From contig JAFGCY010000004.1 of NCBI GenBank assembly GCA_016932385.1, forward strand, positions 1 through 64,000: a DNA stretch of 64,000 bases, in the 5' to 3' direction. Positions 1 to 8,161 of this stretch are shown here, piece by piece (position 1 is the first letter of the stretch; every line of letters begins with the position of its first letter). The DNA is from a bacterium (GTDB lineage Bacteria > 4484-113 > JAFGCY01). The notes beneath the pieces are model-generated. The model was not told the DNA's origin. It did no database searches and was given only the letters and a program-made list of their open reading frames with translations. The position numbers were made by a program, and so were the translations under genes.

Positions 1-362
1 TCGATCGGCTTGCCCTCCATGCTGCCGCTTCTGTCGATCGCCAGGGCCAGGGCCACCGGCGCCCGCGCGCCGGCGAGACCGCCGCCGAAGAACGCCTTGA
101 TGTCGGCCATCAGGTAGTTCTGGGTGGTCTGGCCGGCCAGCGCGTAGGTGTTGTGCGCCCTCAGCTGGTACTCGACCTGCGGCTTGAGCTGCGCCAGGTC
201 GACCGTGGCCAGGCGGCCCGCGGCCACCGTGGCGTCGGTGCCGGGCTGGCTGACCACCACCGTCGCGTCGCCGGAGGCCTGGGCGACCACCGTCGCCTCG
301 TCCGCCGCCACGCCGGGGGCGATGATCGTGGCGTCGCCGGATGCGTCTTGCTTGTCGGTCAT
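1..362 (-). CDS. von Willebrand factor A domain protein (partial, C-terminus off the left edge)
   Basis: Reading leftward from an ATG at about 362 the frame is open to the window edge, giving about 120 residues. The last visible part reads ALAIDRSGSMEGKPI, where DRSGS is the metal-ion-dependent adhesion site of a vWA domain, so most of the domain lies outside the window. A GAGGTGG Shine-Dalgarno site precedes the ATG. There is no signal peptide. The first 50 residues carry four degenerate DATVV-like repeats separated by Ala/Gly/Pro-rich linkers, which resemble an unstructured Thr-rich tail. vWA proteins with this organisation are often cytosolic or membrane-associated scaffolds. The exact role cannot be inferred. 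Confidence 0.8.
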   Translation of the reverse strand, partial: MTDKQDASGDATIIAPGVAADEATVVAQASGDATVVVSQPGTDATVAAGRLATVDLAQLKPQVEYQLRAHNTYALAGQTTQNYLMADIKAFFGGGLAGARAPVALALAIDRSGSMEGKPI

Positions 363-416
363 GATTTCCACCTCGCGTCTTAGTGACCATTATACGAGCC
401 CGTTGGTTCGCGGCGC

Positions 417-498
417 AGTCCCGCCGTTGGCGGGATCGCCGGATTGGAGCGCCGGCTGCCAGCCGGCATCCCCGGGCCGCCAGGCTGGCGGCGCTCCT
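417..498. repeat. Intergenic palindromic repeat, family A (TCCCGCC...GGCGGGA) plus GC-rich hairpins
   Basis: It begins with AGTCCCGCCGTTGGCGGGAT, a stem with a 3-4 base loop, followed by CGCCGGATTGGAGCGCC. Related copies lie at 851-872, 1002-1063, 1497-1530 (reverse orientation) and 53408-53430. The second half holds further GCC/GGC hairpins. It is most likely a REP-type element. Confidence 0.7.
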
Positions 499-763
499 TC
501 TTGCTTACGCTTGCTGCTTGCGCTGTTAAAAATGTTAAACGGCGCTATTTTCCTTGCGTTGCCAGGCTTTGTCTGTTATATTACCTGTGAAGTTCGAACT
601 TCTCCGCGGAAACGCCTTTACGTGGTCGACGGAACGGGATCAATCGCCTTGCATCCTGCTCCGACGTAAAGGTTGCCGCCCGCCGGGCCGATGGGCCGTG
701 GTCCGGTGGTAATCAGGCCCAAGCCTAAAAAGGGACGGCCGTCCCGCTGAAGAAAGGGAAAAG

Positions 764-793
764 GTTAACGGGGAAAGGTAAAAGGGGATCAAG
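764..793. repeat. Purine-rich intergenic repeat, GGTTAACGGGGAAAGG type
   Basis: The core AAAGGTTAACGGGGAAAGG is found almost exactly, in reverse complement, at about 51080-51107 next to another inverted arm. The strong purine skew and the repeat of AAAGG units set it apart from the GC-rich surroundings. Confidence 0.6.
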
Positions 794-850
794 AAAAGAA
801 GGGACCAGGGGCCAGGGACTAGAAGAAGGGACCAGGGACCAGTAGGGGTG

Positions 851-872
851 TCCCGCCGTGGCGGGATTGCGC
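851..872. repeat. Family A palindromic repeat copy
   Basis: TCCCGCCGTGGCGGGATTGC is a short stem-loop matching the first half of the 417-498 element. It lies in an intergenic region. Confidence 0.65.
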
Positions 873-890
873 GAACAGCAAAAGTGGAAA

Positions 891-961
891 GTGAAAGTAG
901 AAAGTCCTGCGGGCACGCAGTGAGTTTCAAGCCACTTTCACTTTTACTTGCCACTTTCACT
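891..961. repeat. Inverted purine/pyrimidine repeat, AGTGGAAAGTGAAAG type
   Basis: The left arm AAAGTGGAAAGTGAAAGTAG (from 891) is answered by a right arm of CACTTTC and CTTTTACTTG units at 931-961, so the whole can fold as a long imperfect hairpin. The same arrangement with the same core recurs at 57377-57440, which marks it as a mobile or amplified intergenic element of unknown type. Confidence 0.65.
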
Positions 962-966
962 TGCCC

Positions 967-1063
967 GCGCAAGCGCGGGGGCTTGCTTTACTGCTGCTCT
1001 CGTAGTCCCGCCGTGGGCGGGATGTCGCCGGATTGGGAGCGCGGACGCCCCGGCCGCATGTGG
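967..1063. repeat. Composite repeat: GCGCAAGCGCGGGGGCTT unit, family A palindrome and REP core
   Basis: Positions 967-1000 match 1562-1595 (GCGCAAGCRCGGGGGCTT followed by a TACTGCT-like stretch). Positions 1002-1063 hold the longest family A copy, running into GGGAGCGCGGACGCCC and a CCGCATG tail. That last part aligns with the REP arms that flank the transposase gene at 53.5-54.2 kb, so this is a probable REP dispersed by that transposase. Confidence 0.65.
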
Positions 1064-1103
1064 TAACCAGAGGAACGCGCCGAGACTGGGTGCGGATTCT
1101 TGG

Positions 1104-1255
1104 GTGGGGGCGCAGCCATGCTTCGCCCTCGTGCTTGCAGTGGCAATCTGCCCGGCACGGCCTGCGCTGCTTGACCCTCAACCCCAATCCACACCGGCTC
1201 CGCCAAACAGCGAGTTGCAGCCATCAACACAGGGCGAAGCATGGCTTCGCCCTTG
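1104..1255. repeat. Inverted pair of GGGCGAAGCATGGCTTCGCCC-like palindromes
   Basis: A copy at about 1104-1127 (GCAGCCATGCTTCGCCC) and one at about 1226-1250 (GGGCGAAGCATGGCTTCGCC) are in opposite orientation, and each is also nearly self-complementary. A further small hairpin (TGTATGCTGAATATACAAGG) follows the second copy. No adjacent gene is affected. Confidence 0.55.
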
Positions 1256-1496
1256 TATGCTGAATATACAAGGGGAGCCGTGCGCTCCTGCGCCTCCGAT
1301 GCCGCATCAACACTGGACACTGTCAGGTAAAACCGCACGCGCCTTATCCACCCAGCCCTCTATGAAATGATCTTCAGGCTGTCTAAAAGTGTATTGTACC
1401 TTGGGTACAATTTATATTTCTGGCTGGCTCGCAACGTTAAAGTGTTACCTATGTCTTGACACTCCCCCTCCCATTGACAACCGGCAACTGACCACT

Positions 1497-1600
1497 AATC
1501 CGGCGATCCCGCCACAGGCGGGGCTACGAGCCCTTGAACCTTCGCCCTTGAACCTGATTGGGCGCAAGCACGGGGGCTTACTCTACCTGCTTTGGTTGTG
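1497..1600. repeat. Reverse-orientation family A copy followed by GCGCAAGCACGGGGGCTT unit
   Basis: AATCCGGCGATCCCGCCACA is the reverse complement of the family A element. After a CCTTGAACC direct repeat, the unit at 1562-1595 repeats the one at 967-1000. Together the two loci form a rough inverted composite around 1.0-1.6 kb. Confidence 0.55.
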
Positions 1601-1663
1601 GCCTGCTCGGGCCGCATGAATGCAACCCCTACCTTACGCTTACACCCACCACTTACGCTTCTC

Positions 1664-2509
1664 TCACGCCGTCGCGTTGTACAGCAACCCGGTCACGCCG
1701 GCGCCGCCGTAGGTCCCCCCGAACAGCGCGATCGAATAGCGCGCGCGGTAAATCTGGCCGATGATGCTGTCGCGCAGGCCCGGCGGCAAGTCCTCGGGCG
1801 CTTCGGACAACCGGTCCTCGGCGCGCCTGAGCGCGAGCAGCAGGTCGCGCTGGCGGCGTTCGATGCGCTGGATCTCGATTTCCCGCACCAGCTGCTCCGT
1901 ATCGCGCGTGCGCAGTTCGCGGCGCTCGTCGGCGATCGCGGCCCGGCCCTCGGCCACGGTGTCCTCGCGGCGGAATACATCCAGCCGCCGGTTGCTGTCC
2001 AGCTGGTCGTACTGCTGCAGGATGCCCTGGTTCTCGATCGGCGCCGAAGTCCGCACCGGCCGGCCCAACAGCCGGCTCATTGCGGCGATTTCGGCGCGGA
2101 TCGACTGCAGCTCGCCGCGCACGTCCTTTAACGTATCCGCCAGCCCGACGCCGTCCCCGGCCACCGCCACGTTGCGCCGGTCCGGCGGCACGCGCTGGTG
2201 CGGGAACAGCGCCGTCACCGCGAACGGCCGGTCAACCCGCGCGGCCCCCAGGTCCGCCCGTGGATCGGACTGGGCGCGCGGAGCCGCCGGCAGGTTGTCC
2301 GCCTGCCGCCCTGAATCCGCACGCGCAACCTCGCGTGGAGCAACTGCGTCGCGGGGGGCTACCTCCTGTAGTGTCTTGAACGACTCCGCCGTGCGGGCCA
2401 GCGCGCGATCCATGCGCTCTAGCATCGCGGTCCGCGTCAGCGGCGTCAATTCCCCAACTTCAGCGGGCTCCCGCACCGGCGCGTGCATGGCTGCCGGTGT
2501 CGGGTCCAT
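1664..2509 (-). CDS. Hypothetical coiled-coil protein
   Basis: This 281-residue protein matches no family I recognise. The N-terminal 115 residues are Ala/Arg/Pro-rich and low in complexity. Residues of about 125-240 are charged and heptad-like (repeated EIQRIERRQRD and REDTVAEGRA patterns), indicating a long coiled coil. The last 30 residues are hydrophobic and Gly-rich (IALFGGTYGGAGVTG), possibly a membrane-inserting or packing segment. No signal peptide is visible. The ATG at 2509 is chosen over an in-frame GTG at 2512 because a TATAAT hexamer ends exactly 7 bases before it, the leaderless arrangement seen at other genes here. The long opposite-strand frames are judged shadows. Confidence 0.7.
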   Translation of the reverse strand: MDPTPAAMHAPVREPAEVGELTPLTRTAMLERMDRALARTAESFKTLQEVAPRDAVAPREVARADSGRQADNLPAAPRAQSDPRADLGAARVDRPFAVTALFPHQRVPPDRRNVAVAGDGVGLADTLKDVRGELQSIRAEIAAMSRLLGRPVRTSAPIENQGILQQYDQLDSNRRLDVFRREDTVAEGRAAIADERRELRTRDTEQLVREIEIQRIERRQRDLLLALRRAEDRLSEAPEDLPPGLRDSIIGQIYRARYSIALFGGTYGGAGVTGLLYNATA

Positions 2510-2592
2510 CACCTAGATTATATCGGCGAATCGACCGGCGTGCCGCCCGACTTTCTTGACAGGCGGAGCCACGGGCTTCATGATCTTGGCCG

Positions 2593-3624
2593 ATGGAAGA
2601 ACGGCGCCAGCTGATTGCCCTCCGGCCCCTGGAGATCAAGCACCTCTTCGACTTCGCCATCCGGATCTACCGCTACCGCTTCACCGCGATGTTCATCGCG
2701 ATGGCCGTCGCCCAGCTGCCGCTAGTCCTGCTGTCGCTGCCGCTGTGGCTCAAGCTGATCGCCGCGGCGGGTGAGCTGCAGATGATGCAGCTGACCGGCG
2801 GCATGCCCGACATGGCCTGGGCGATGGACCTGCTGGACCAGAGCCTGTTCGCGATCGCGCTGGCCGGCTGCGTGCCGCTCTACCAGGTCTTCATCCTGCC
2901 GCTGGCCAACCTGACCTGTGCCCGGCTGGCCACGCGGACCGCGCTGAACGAGGAGATCACGCTGGGCGAGGCCTTCGCCTTCGCCCGCCGGCGCTACTGG
3001 CCGACGCAGGTGGCGCTGGCGATCTACCTGCTGCCGCTGCTGGTGCTGTCGCTGTTGATCCTGCTGCCCGTGCTGGCCGCCCAGAACGCCGGCAGCGAAA
3101 CCGCCGTGATCAGCTTCGCGATCACCGGGCTGCTGCTGATCCCGCTGGCCGGCTTCGCGATGTGGCTGATCTATCCGCGCTTTTTCATGGCGCTTTCCGG
3201 CATCATCCAGTGCAGCGAGGAGCCCGAGGGCAGCGGGATCATGGCCCAGGGGCTGTGGTACCTCCGGCGCGCCTGGGAGCTGTCGGCGGGTAATTACGCG
3301 CGCCTGGGCGGCTTGTTGCTGATGATGGCCGTCGCCGTCTACTTAATCACCCAGGGCATCAGCGAGGGCACCAACCTGCTCCTGGCCCTGATCGACGCGG
3401 CCGTCACGGGTGCCAACTTCGCCGATAAAATCATGGATCCTTCGCAGCAGCAGGACGTGACCCTGGCCGGGTTGACGATGACGATCACGTCATTCGTCGC
3501 GCTGGTGATCGTCCCGGTCTGGCAGTGCCTGAAAACGCTGTTGTACCTGGACCTGCGCTGCCGCAACGAAGCTCTCGACCTGCACGTCGTCCTCGACCGC
3601 CTGGAGCAGGCCGGCGACGCCTAG
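2593..3624 (+). CDS. Six-TM integral membrane protein of unknown function
   Basis: The 343-residue protein has about six hydrophobic segments, near residues 30-50, 84-105, 137-160, 170-195, 235-255 and 292-315. Its short N-terminal basic tail reads MEERRQLIALRPLEIKHLF. The layout resembles the broad glycerophosphodiester-phosphodiesterase-membrane-domain/DUF975-like group of polytopic proteins, but no diagnostic motif is visible. There is no signal peptide and no catalytic signature. Its stop codon shares the bases CTAG with the stop of the convergent lipoprotein gene, so the two overlap by 4 bases. The call of membrane protein is secure, but the function is unknown. Confidence 0.8.
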   Translation: MEERRQLIALRPLEIKHLFDFAIRIYRYRFTAMFIAMAVAQLPLVLLSLPLWLKLIAAAGELQMMQLTGGMPDMAWAMDLLDQSLFAIALAGCVPLYQVFILPLANLTCARLATRTALNEEITLGEAFAFARRRYWPTQVALAIYLLPLLVLSLLILLPVLAAQNAGSETAVISFAITGLLLIPLAGFAMWLIYPRFFMALSGIIQCSEEPEGSGIMAQGLWYLRRAWELSAGNYARLGGLLLMMAVAVYLITQGISEGTNLLLALIDAAVTGANFADKIMDPSQQQDVTLAGLTMTITSFVALVIVPVWQCLKTLLYLDLRCRNEALDLHVVLDRLEQAGDA

Positions 3625-4826
3625 CGGCCGCTGTGCTGCGCGATCAGCTCGGCCACATCCAGCTCCCCCGCGGCGATCTCGGCCCAGACGTTGGCCGCGG
3701 CCTCGGCGATGTCATCGCCGTCCGGATGGTAGCCGGAGTACATCTCGAAGTCGGTGAAACCCACCGCGCCCTGGTCCAGGCCCACCTGGATCCTGCCCTG
3801 CTCGTCGGCCAGCGCCGCCAGGTCGCCCGCGGCGGGGGCGGAGAAGATGTATTCCAGCACCGCGCCGGGGTGTTTCAGCCCGCAGCCCAGCACTCGCGCC
3901 GGCCGCGCCTGGCGCAGGTCGCCGTACGCGCCGACGACGAAGGCGTTGGTCGGCTGCTCGGCCAGCGAATACAACAGCGTCGCCGTCGACCGTCCCGCGG
4001 CGATGATGTAGTGGTTGCTCATGAAATACTCGCCCTTCTGTTCCTTCAGGTCGAGGTGCACGCTGCGGAAGATCTCCGGTTCCACCAGCCCGGTGCGGTC
4101 GTTCATCGGCAGGATCGCCTCGGCGACCATCGCCCCGTTGGTGTGGTACTTGGCGCCGGCCCAAACCGCGTCGAGATAATCCTGGGCGTGGGGATCGAGC
4201 TCGCCGGCCATCACGATGAACATGCCGTTGTTGCTGGACTGCGCCGCGACCACGCCGCTGACGAAGCCGATCGCGCGGATATCGTAGCTAACCACGTAGA
4301 CCGGCACCGGCGGGTCGGCCACCGGTTCGAGCAGGCCCAGGTCGTTCAGCACCAGCACCAGTTCGGCCTGCAAGCGCCCGTCGGCGATGCGCTCCAGCGC
4401 CGGCTCGAGCAGCAGCCAGTTCGTCAACAGCAGCCACTGGGTGGGCTCGACTTCGTCCAGCAGCAGCTCGGCCTCCGCCAGCGTCATCTCGCCGGGCTTG
4501 CCGGAGCCGTCGACGGGCAGGCCGAACTCGTAGCTGGTCGCCGGCGCGGGCGTGGGCTGCGGCAGCGGGCCGGACGCCCGCAAGTCGACCAGGCCGCGGC
4601 CGGCCAGCGCGGTCAGGGCCGCCGCCGCATCGCGGACCAGGTAGCCGTCGTCCAGGCCCAGGTCGGTCTGGACCAGCGTGACCTGGATAGCCGGGGCCGC
4701 CGGGGCGGCGGAGCCGCCGGAGGTGGATGTGCCGCTGGCCTGGCCGTTGCCGTCCCCGCCGGCGGGGCAACCGGTGATCAACGGCACCAGGGCCAGCAGC
4801 GCGATTAACAGGCTTGATTTACGCAC
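3621..4826 (-). CDS. BMP-family substrate-binding lipoprotein (ABC-type importer component)
   Basis: The 401-residue protein starts with a lipoprotein signal peptide ending LITGC, with Cys at about 20. A Gly/Ser/Ala-rich tether and a periplasmic-binding fold follow. The order VTLVQTDLGLDDGYLVRDAA, a central AIGFVSGVVAAQSS and DAVWAGAKYHT, and a late VGLDQGAVGFTDFEMYSGYH agree with basic membrane protein/PnrA proteins (PF02608), which bind nucleosides or related ligands for ABC import. No permease or ATPase gene lies nearby, so the ligand is unknown. The GTG start at 4826 is fixed by TATAGT ending 6 bases upstream and by the signal peptide. Confidence 0.75.
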   Translation of the reverse strand: MRKSSLLIALLALVPLITGCPAGGDGNGQASGTSTSGGSAAPAAPAIQVTLVQTDLGLDDGYLVRDAAAALTALAGRGLVDLRASGPLPQPTPAPATSYEFGLPVDGSGKPGEMTLAEAELLLDEVEPTQWLLLTNWLLLEPALERIADGRLQAELVLVLNDLGLLEPVADPPVPVYVVSYDIRAIGFVSGVVAAQSSNNGMFIVMAGELDPHAQDYLDAVWAGAKYHTNGAMVAEAILPMNDRTGLVEPEIFRSVHLDLKEQKGEYFMSNHYIIAAGRSTATLLYSLAEQPTNAFVVGAYGDLRQARPARVLGCGLKHPGAVLEYIFSAPAAGDLAALADEQGRIQVGLDQGAVGFTDFEMYSGYHPDGDDIAEAAANVWAEIAAGELDVAELIAQHSGR

Positions 4827-4833
4827 GGTACAA

Positions 4834-5457
4834 CTATAGACGAAAGAAAACGTTGCGGGTTTTAACGCCGGCGTCGCTAATTATCACCAGATACGAACCG
4901 GGCTTGATGCTGCGCGGCGAAACGTCCTCCGGCAGCGTGAAGGTCAGCTGCGATAGGTCCGGCGCGAGCCTGATCGCGCCGACGGCCTCGGACGGCACGT
5001 GGGGGAAGACCGCCTCGATGCGCATCTGCTCCGCCTGGTCGCCGTAGCGCTCGAACAGCTTGCGGTGGAGCAGCTTGGCCTGCCGCTCGGGCAGGTCGAT
5101 CAGCTGCAGGCGCCGGCGGCGGATCGGCTGGGCCAGGGCCAGCGGCAGGTCGCGCTGGCGCTTGAGCGGCGGCGGCACGATGTTGACACGCCGCACGCGG
5201 CAGCGGTCCGGCAGCGGCGCGGGCCGGATGCGCTGGTAGCCGGCCGGCTCGATCTCGACTGCGCGCGCGGTGACCTGCCCGGCGGCCAGCCCGGCCGGAA
5301 TCGCGGCGGCCGGCTGTTCGGCAAACAGCTCGTGAATCCGGCAGGCCGCCTGGAGGAAGTCCAGGTCCGCCGGCGCGATCTGGCGCTCGTCCAGGCCGCT
5401 GGCGGTCCCCGGCTCGGGCGGGTCGGTAACGTCGGGGGGTGGCATCCGGTCACTCAT
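4834..5457 (-). CDS. Conserved hypothetical protein, second gene of an overlapping pair
   Basis: A 207-residue protein of no recognised family. The N-terminal 25 residues are Pro-rich; the remainder is mixed and soluble, with Arg-rich segments (LAQPIRRRRLQLIDLPERQ) and a C-terminal beta-like stretch (IKPGSYLVIISDAGVKTR). There is no signal peptide or membrane segment. The ATG at 5457 is preferred because it overlaps the end of the upstream gene by 8 bases, which suggests coupled translation; the longer frame would run 100 bases into that gene. The pair probably works together, but in an unknown process. Confidence 0.65.
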   Translation of the reverse strand: MSDRMPPPDVTDPPEPGTASGLDERQIAPADLDFLQAACRIHELFAEQPAAAIPAGLAAGQVTARAVEIEPAGYQRIRPAPLPDRCRVRRVNIVPPPLKRQRDLPLALAQPIRRRRLQLIDLPERQAKLLHRKLFERYGDQAEQMRIEAVFPHVPSEAVGAIRLAPDLSQLTFTLPEDVSPRSIKPGSYLVIISDAGVKTRNVFFRL

Positions 5458-5986
5458 CGCCGTGCCTAACCACCTCCAGGCTGCGCTTGACGCGCTCCAG
5501 CGGCTCAAGCAGATCGAAGCGCCCGGCGCAGTCGACGAGCACTGGCAGGTGCTGGTCAACGGCGAAGTTGGCGCGGTCGAAGATATTGACCATGTACGGG
5601 CTGTGCGTCTCGTCGAGCTGCGCCGCGAACTCCTCGGGGCTCTTCTCGCGGATCTCGCCGACCTCGCCCAGCGGCCGCTGGCTGGTGGCCGTGACCCGGC
5701 AGAACGGGCGCTTGACGCGCGTGGCCAGGCTTAACAGCTCGCTGTGGCCGACGAGCACCGGCACGCCGCGCGCCTGCGAGGCCTCCACCAGCCCCTTGCC
5801 GACCACGTCCACCATCAGGTACTTGCCCAGCGTCGTGCCGTAGAGGCTGAGCTGCAGCTTGGAGGGGCGGATCGGTTCGCTGTAAAGGAACTCCGTCGGC
5901 AGGCCCATTTCATTGACCGACAGCAACCCGCCCATGAAACAGTCGCCGGACAGCGCCAGCACCTCGAGATAGGATAGCGTCGCCAT
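5450..5986 (-). CDS. Conserved hypothetical protein, first gene of the pair
   Basis: The 178-residue soluble protein has an ordered N-terminal pattern, GGLLSVNEMGLPTEF then YSEPIRPSKLQLSLYG, that reads like a conserved domain signature, but I cannot attach a function. A later segment, ARGVPVLVGHSELL, looks like a Rossmann-type strand-turn. It has no signal peptide. A GATAAT hexamer lies 6 bases before the ATG, one base away from the TANNNT pattern of this genome. It overlaps the downstream gene by 8 bases, so the two form an operon. Confidence 0.7.
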   Translation of the reverse strand: MATLSYLEVLALSGDCFMGGLLSVNEMGLPTEFLYSEPIRPSKLQLSLYGTTLGKYLMVDVVGKGLVEASQARGVPVLVGHSELLSLATRVKRPFCRVTATSQRPLGEVGEIREKSPEEFAAQLDETHSPYMVNIFDRANFAVDQHLPVLVDCAGRFDLLEPLERVKRSLEVVRHGDE

Positions 5987-6055
5987 GAATGCATTATCCG
6001 CGCCGCGCCATGCGGCGGCAAGTACCCGTGAAACCCGGCCTGCTTCCGCTGGCGC

Positions 6056-8128
6056 CTAGTAGACGTCGATATCCACGCTGGTGCCGATCTCCGCGTCGAT
6101 ATCCGCGCCGAAGAAACCGGTCAGGTTGAGCGCGTCGATCTCGACGGTGGAACTGCCGACGGTGTTGGCGAAAAACTCCAGCTCGAAGATATCGCCGTCG
6201 CCGGTCACGCCCGTGTCGGCCCCGGCCGGCACGCTGCCCGAGATGGTCAGCACGCCGCCCAGCTGGTCGCCGAAGAACAACGTCGTGTCGCCGAACAGGC
6301 CCAGCCGGCGGCCGGACTCGAAGACCAGCACCGACGGGTCGTAAACGATCGTGATCTCCCAGCTGCCCAGGTTGGCGGCGCCCTCGATCGTACCGCGCAC
6401 GGTCACGGTCTCCTCCGGCGCCACCGTCGCCGAGCCGGCTTCCTCCAGGTTGACGACGACCACGTCGGCGGGCTCAGGCAGGTTGATCGTCAGCTCGCGG
6501 GTCAGGCTGGTGACGTTGAGCACGGACAGCGCCGCCTGGCGGCTGGTATGGTACGGCCCGCTGGCCGCGGCGGAAGCGTCCAGGCGCGCGATCACCTGCC
6601 AGCTGACGGTCAGCGCCGCAGCGCCCGAGGCTTGCTCGGCGAACGCGCCACCGTTGCCGACCAACAGGTCGAGGTCGACGTCCTCGCTGGGGTCGACGCC
6701 TTGGCGCAACCATTGCTGGCCGTTTGCTTCCACCAGCAGGTCATAGCCCGTCACCGCGTCGCTGTCGAGCGGCTCGAACTCGAAAGTGATCGCTTCGTCC
6801 GCCGGATAATCCACCTCGTCGCCGTCGTCCGGCGCGATCAGCTCGATGAAGCCTTCGGCCTCGTTGTCGACCAGTGGATCGCTGCCGATCACCAGTTCGT
6901 CGGCGTCGTTGACGCCGTCGTTATCGGTATCGAACACGCCCCAGCGCAGTCCGAGCGCCGGATCGCCGGTGTCGATCGCGCTGGCCAGCTCGTCGACGAG
7001 TTCCTGGTTGTCCGTCACCAGCGGCTCGGCCGCGAACTCGAACTCGTAGAGCCGGAAGTAAAGATCGGAGAACTGGTGGGCCACCGCGGCCAGCGCCAGG
7101 CCGATGTCCTCCGGCCCGGGCCCGCCGTCGAAGTGCTCGTCGACCGCGTCGACGACATCGCGGAAAGCCGCGCCTTCCTGGTCGACGCCGATCTCGCGCT
7201 CCGCCAGCGCAGCGCTCAGGTCGGCAAATAAGCCGCCCAGCCCGGCCGGTTCGGCCGCGGGCTCGACCAAGTCCGCATACTCATCGGCCAGGTCGTCCAG
7301 GCGCTCGCGCAGCCGGAGTACTTGCAGGTAGAGCAACAGCTGCTCCGGCACCTGATCCTTGCTGTCGTAACGGGCCCATTCGGCCTCGTAGGTAGCCAGC
7401 TCCTCGTCGAGCTGGTTGAGCCGGATGTGCAACTGCTGCAGCTTGGCATGCAGCGGCATCAGGGCGATTGTCGTCGCTTCGTAGCCCGTCGGATCGAGGG
7501 CCGCGTTGAGGAAGTCCGCGCCGGCGTCGCCGGCCCCGTAGGGCTGGCTGGGCGCTTCGCCGGCGAACACATCCACGGCTTGCCCGGCGGTCAGCAGCAC
7601 CGGCTCGAACATCTGGCCGCTGTCGAAGATCTCGACCTGGCCGTGGTAGCCGTAGAAGGTCACGCCATAATCGCCGATATTATCCGCGCCGTAGGTCGTG
7701 CCGCGCACGACGGCCAGCGCCGTGGGCGTCTCCAGCTCGAAGTCCGAGCCGGGCGCCAGCGCGTTGGCCAACTGCACCAGCAGGCTGCCCTGGTCGGCTT
7801 CGAGGTTGGCGCCGCCGCCCAGATCCAGCTGGTCGACGTACAGGACGGAGTTTTCCTTGAGGATCACCACGTTGTCGCGCGGGAAGACGAGCTGCACCTT
7901 GGAGTCGGCGCCGGTGCGCAGCCGCCAGCCTTCGGTTAATTCCTGGCCGACGCTCGCCGCCACCCACTCGCGGGAGGTCTCCTCGGCATGCGCCGCCTCG
8001 ACCGTGCCCTTGAGCCGGGCGATCTTGATCACCGGCGTATCCTGCGCCACGGCCGGCAGCAGCACAATACAGGCGAACAAACCACCCAGCAGTGTGACTA
8101 AAGTAGTACGGTTGCTTGTCTTCGCCAT
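6056..8128 (-). CDS. Secreted FecR-domain protein with C-terminal cohesin-like domain
   Basis: The 690-residue protein has a signal peptide ending near PAVAQDT. A FecR domain (about residues 35-165: RLKGTVEAAH, WRLRTGADSKVQLVFPR, TPTALAVVRGTTYG) comes next. A coiled coil follows at about 215-275, then a thrombospondin-3-like calcium loop (DTDNDGVNDADELVIGSDP). A beta-sandwich region and a final 110-residue cohesin-like domain (TVRGTIEGAANLGSWEITI, VYDPSVLVFESG) complete it. FecR domains in such proteins act as periplasmic or surface beta modules rather than as sigma regulators; no sigma gene is adjacent. The ATG at 8128 has a strong AAGGAG site 8 bases before it. It lies 33 bases after the beta-barrel gene, so the two are probably co-expressed. 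Confidence 0.8.
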   Translation of the reverse strand: MAKTSNRTTLVTLLGGLFACIVLLPAVAQDTPVIKIARLKGTVEAAHAEETSREWVAASVGQELTEGWRLRTGADSKVQLVFPRDNVVILKENSVLYVDQLDLGGGANLEADQGSLLVQLANALAPGSDFELETPTALAVVRGTTYGADNIGDYGVTFYGYHGQVEIFDSGQMFEPVLLTAGQAVDVFAGEAPSQPYGAGDAGADFLNAALDPTGYEATTIALMPLHAKLQQLHIRLNQLDEELATYEAEWARYDSKDQVPEQLLLYLQVLRLRERLDDLADEYADLVEPAAEPAGLGGLFADLSAALAEREIGVDQEGAAFRDVVDAVDEHFDGGPGPEDIGLALAAVAHQFSDLYFRLYEFEFAAEPLVTDNQELVDELASAIDTGDPALGLRWGVFDTDNDGVNDADELVIGSDPLVDNEAEGFIELIAPDDGDEVDYPADEAITFEFEPLDSDAVTGYDLLVEANGQQWLRQGVDPSEDVDLDLLVGNGGAFAEQASGAAALTVSWQVIARLDASAAASGPYHTSRQAALSVLNVTSLTRELTINLPEPADVVVVNLEEAGSATVAPEETVTVRGTIEGAANLGSWEITIVYDPSVLVFESGRRLGLFGDTTLFFGDQLGGVLTISGSVPAGADTGVTGDGDIFELEFFANTVGSSTVEIDALNLTGFFGADIDAEIGTSVDIDVY

Positions 8129-8161
8129 CTTCGCGTCTCCTTGGCTTACGGCCACCGCCCG

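Larger units (their letters stand above)
363..1663. other. 1.3-kb intergenic region rich in dispersed repeats
   Basis: No reading frame here looks like a protein; the available ORFs are short, Arg/Pro/Ser-rich and change frame through the repeats. The interval is a patchwork of short palindromic and inverted elements, listed separately, several of which recur near 51 kb, 53.4 kb and 57.4 kb. A TATAAT-like hexamer cannot be tied to any gene. It looks like an accumulation site for REP-like elements between divergently organised genes. Confidence 0.75.
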
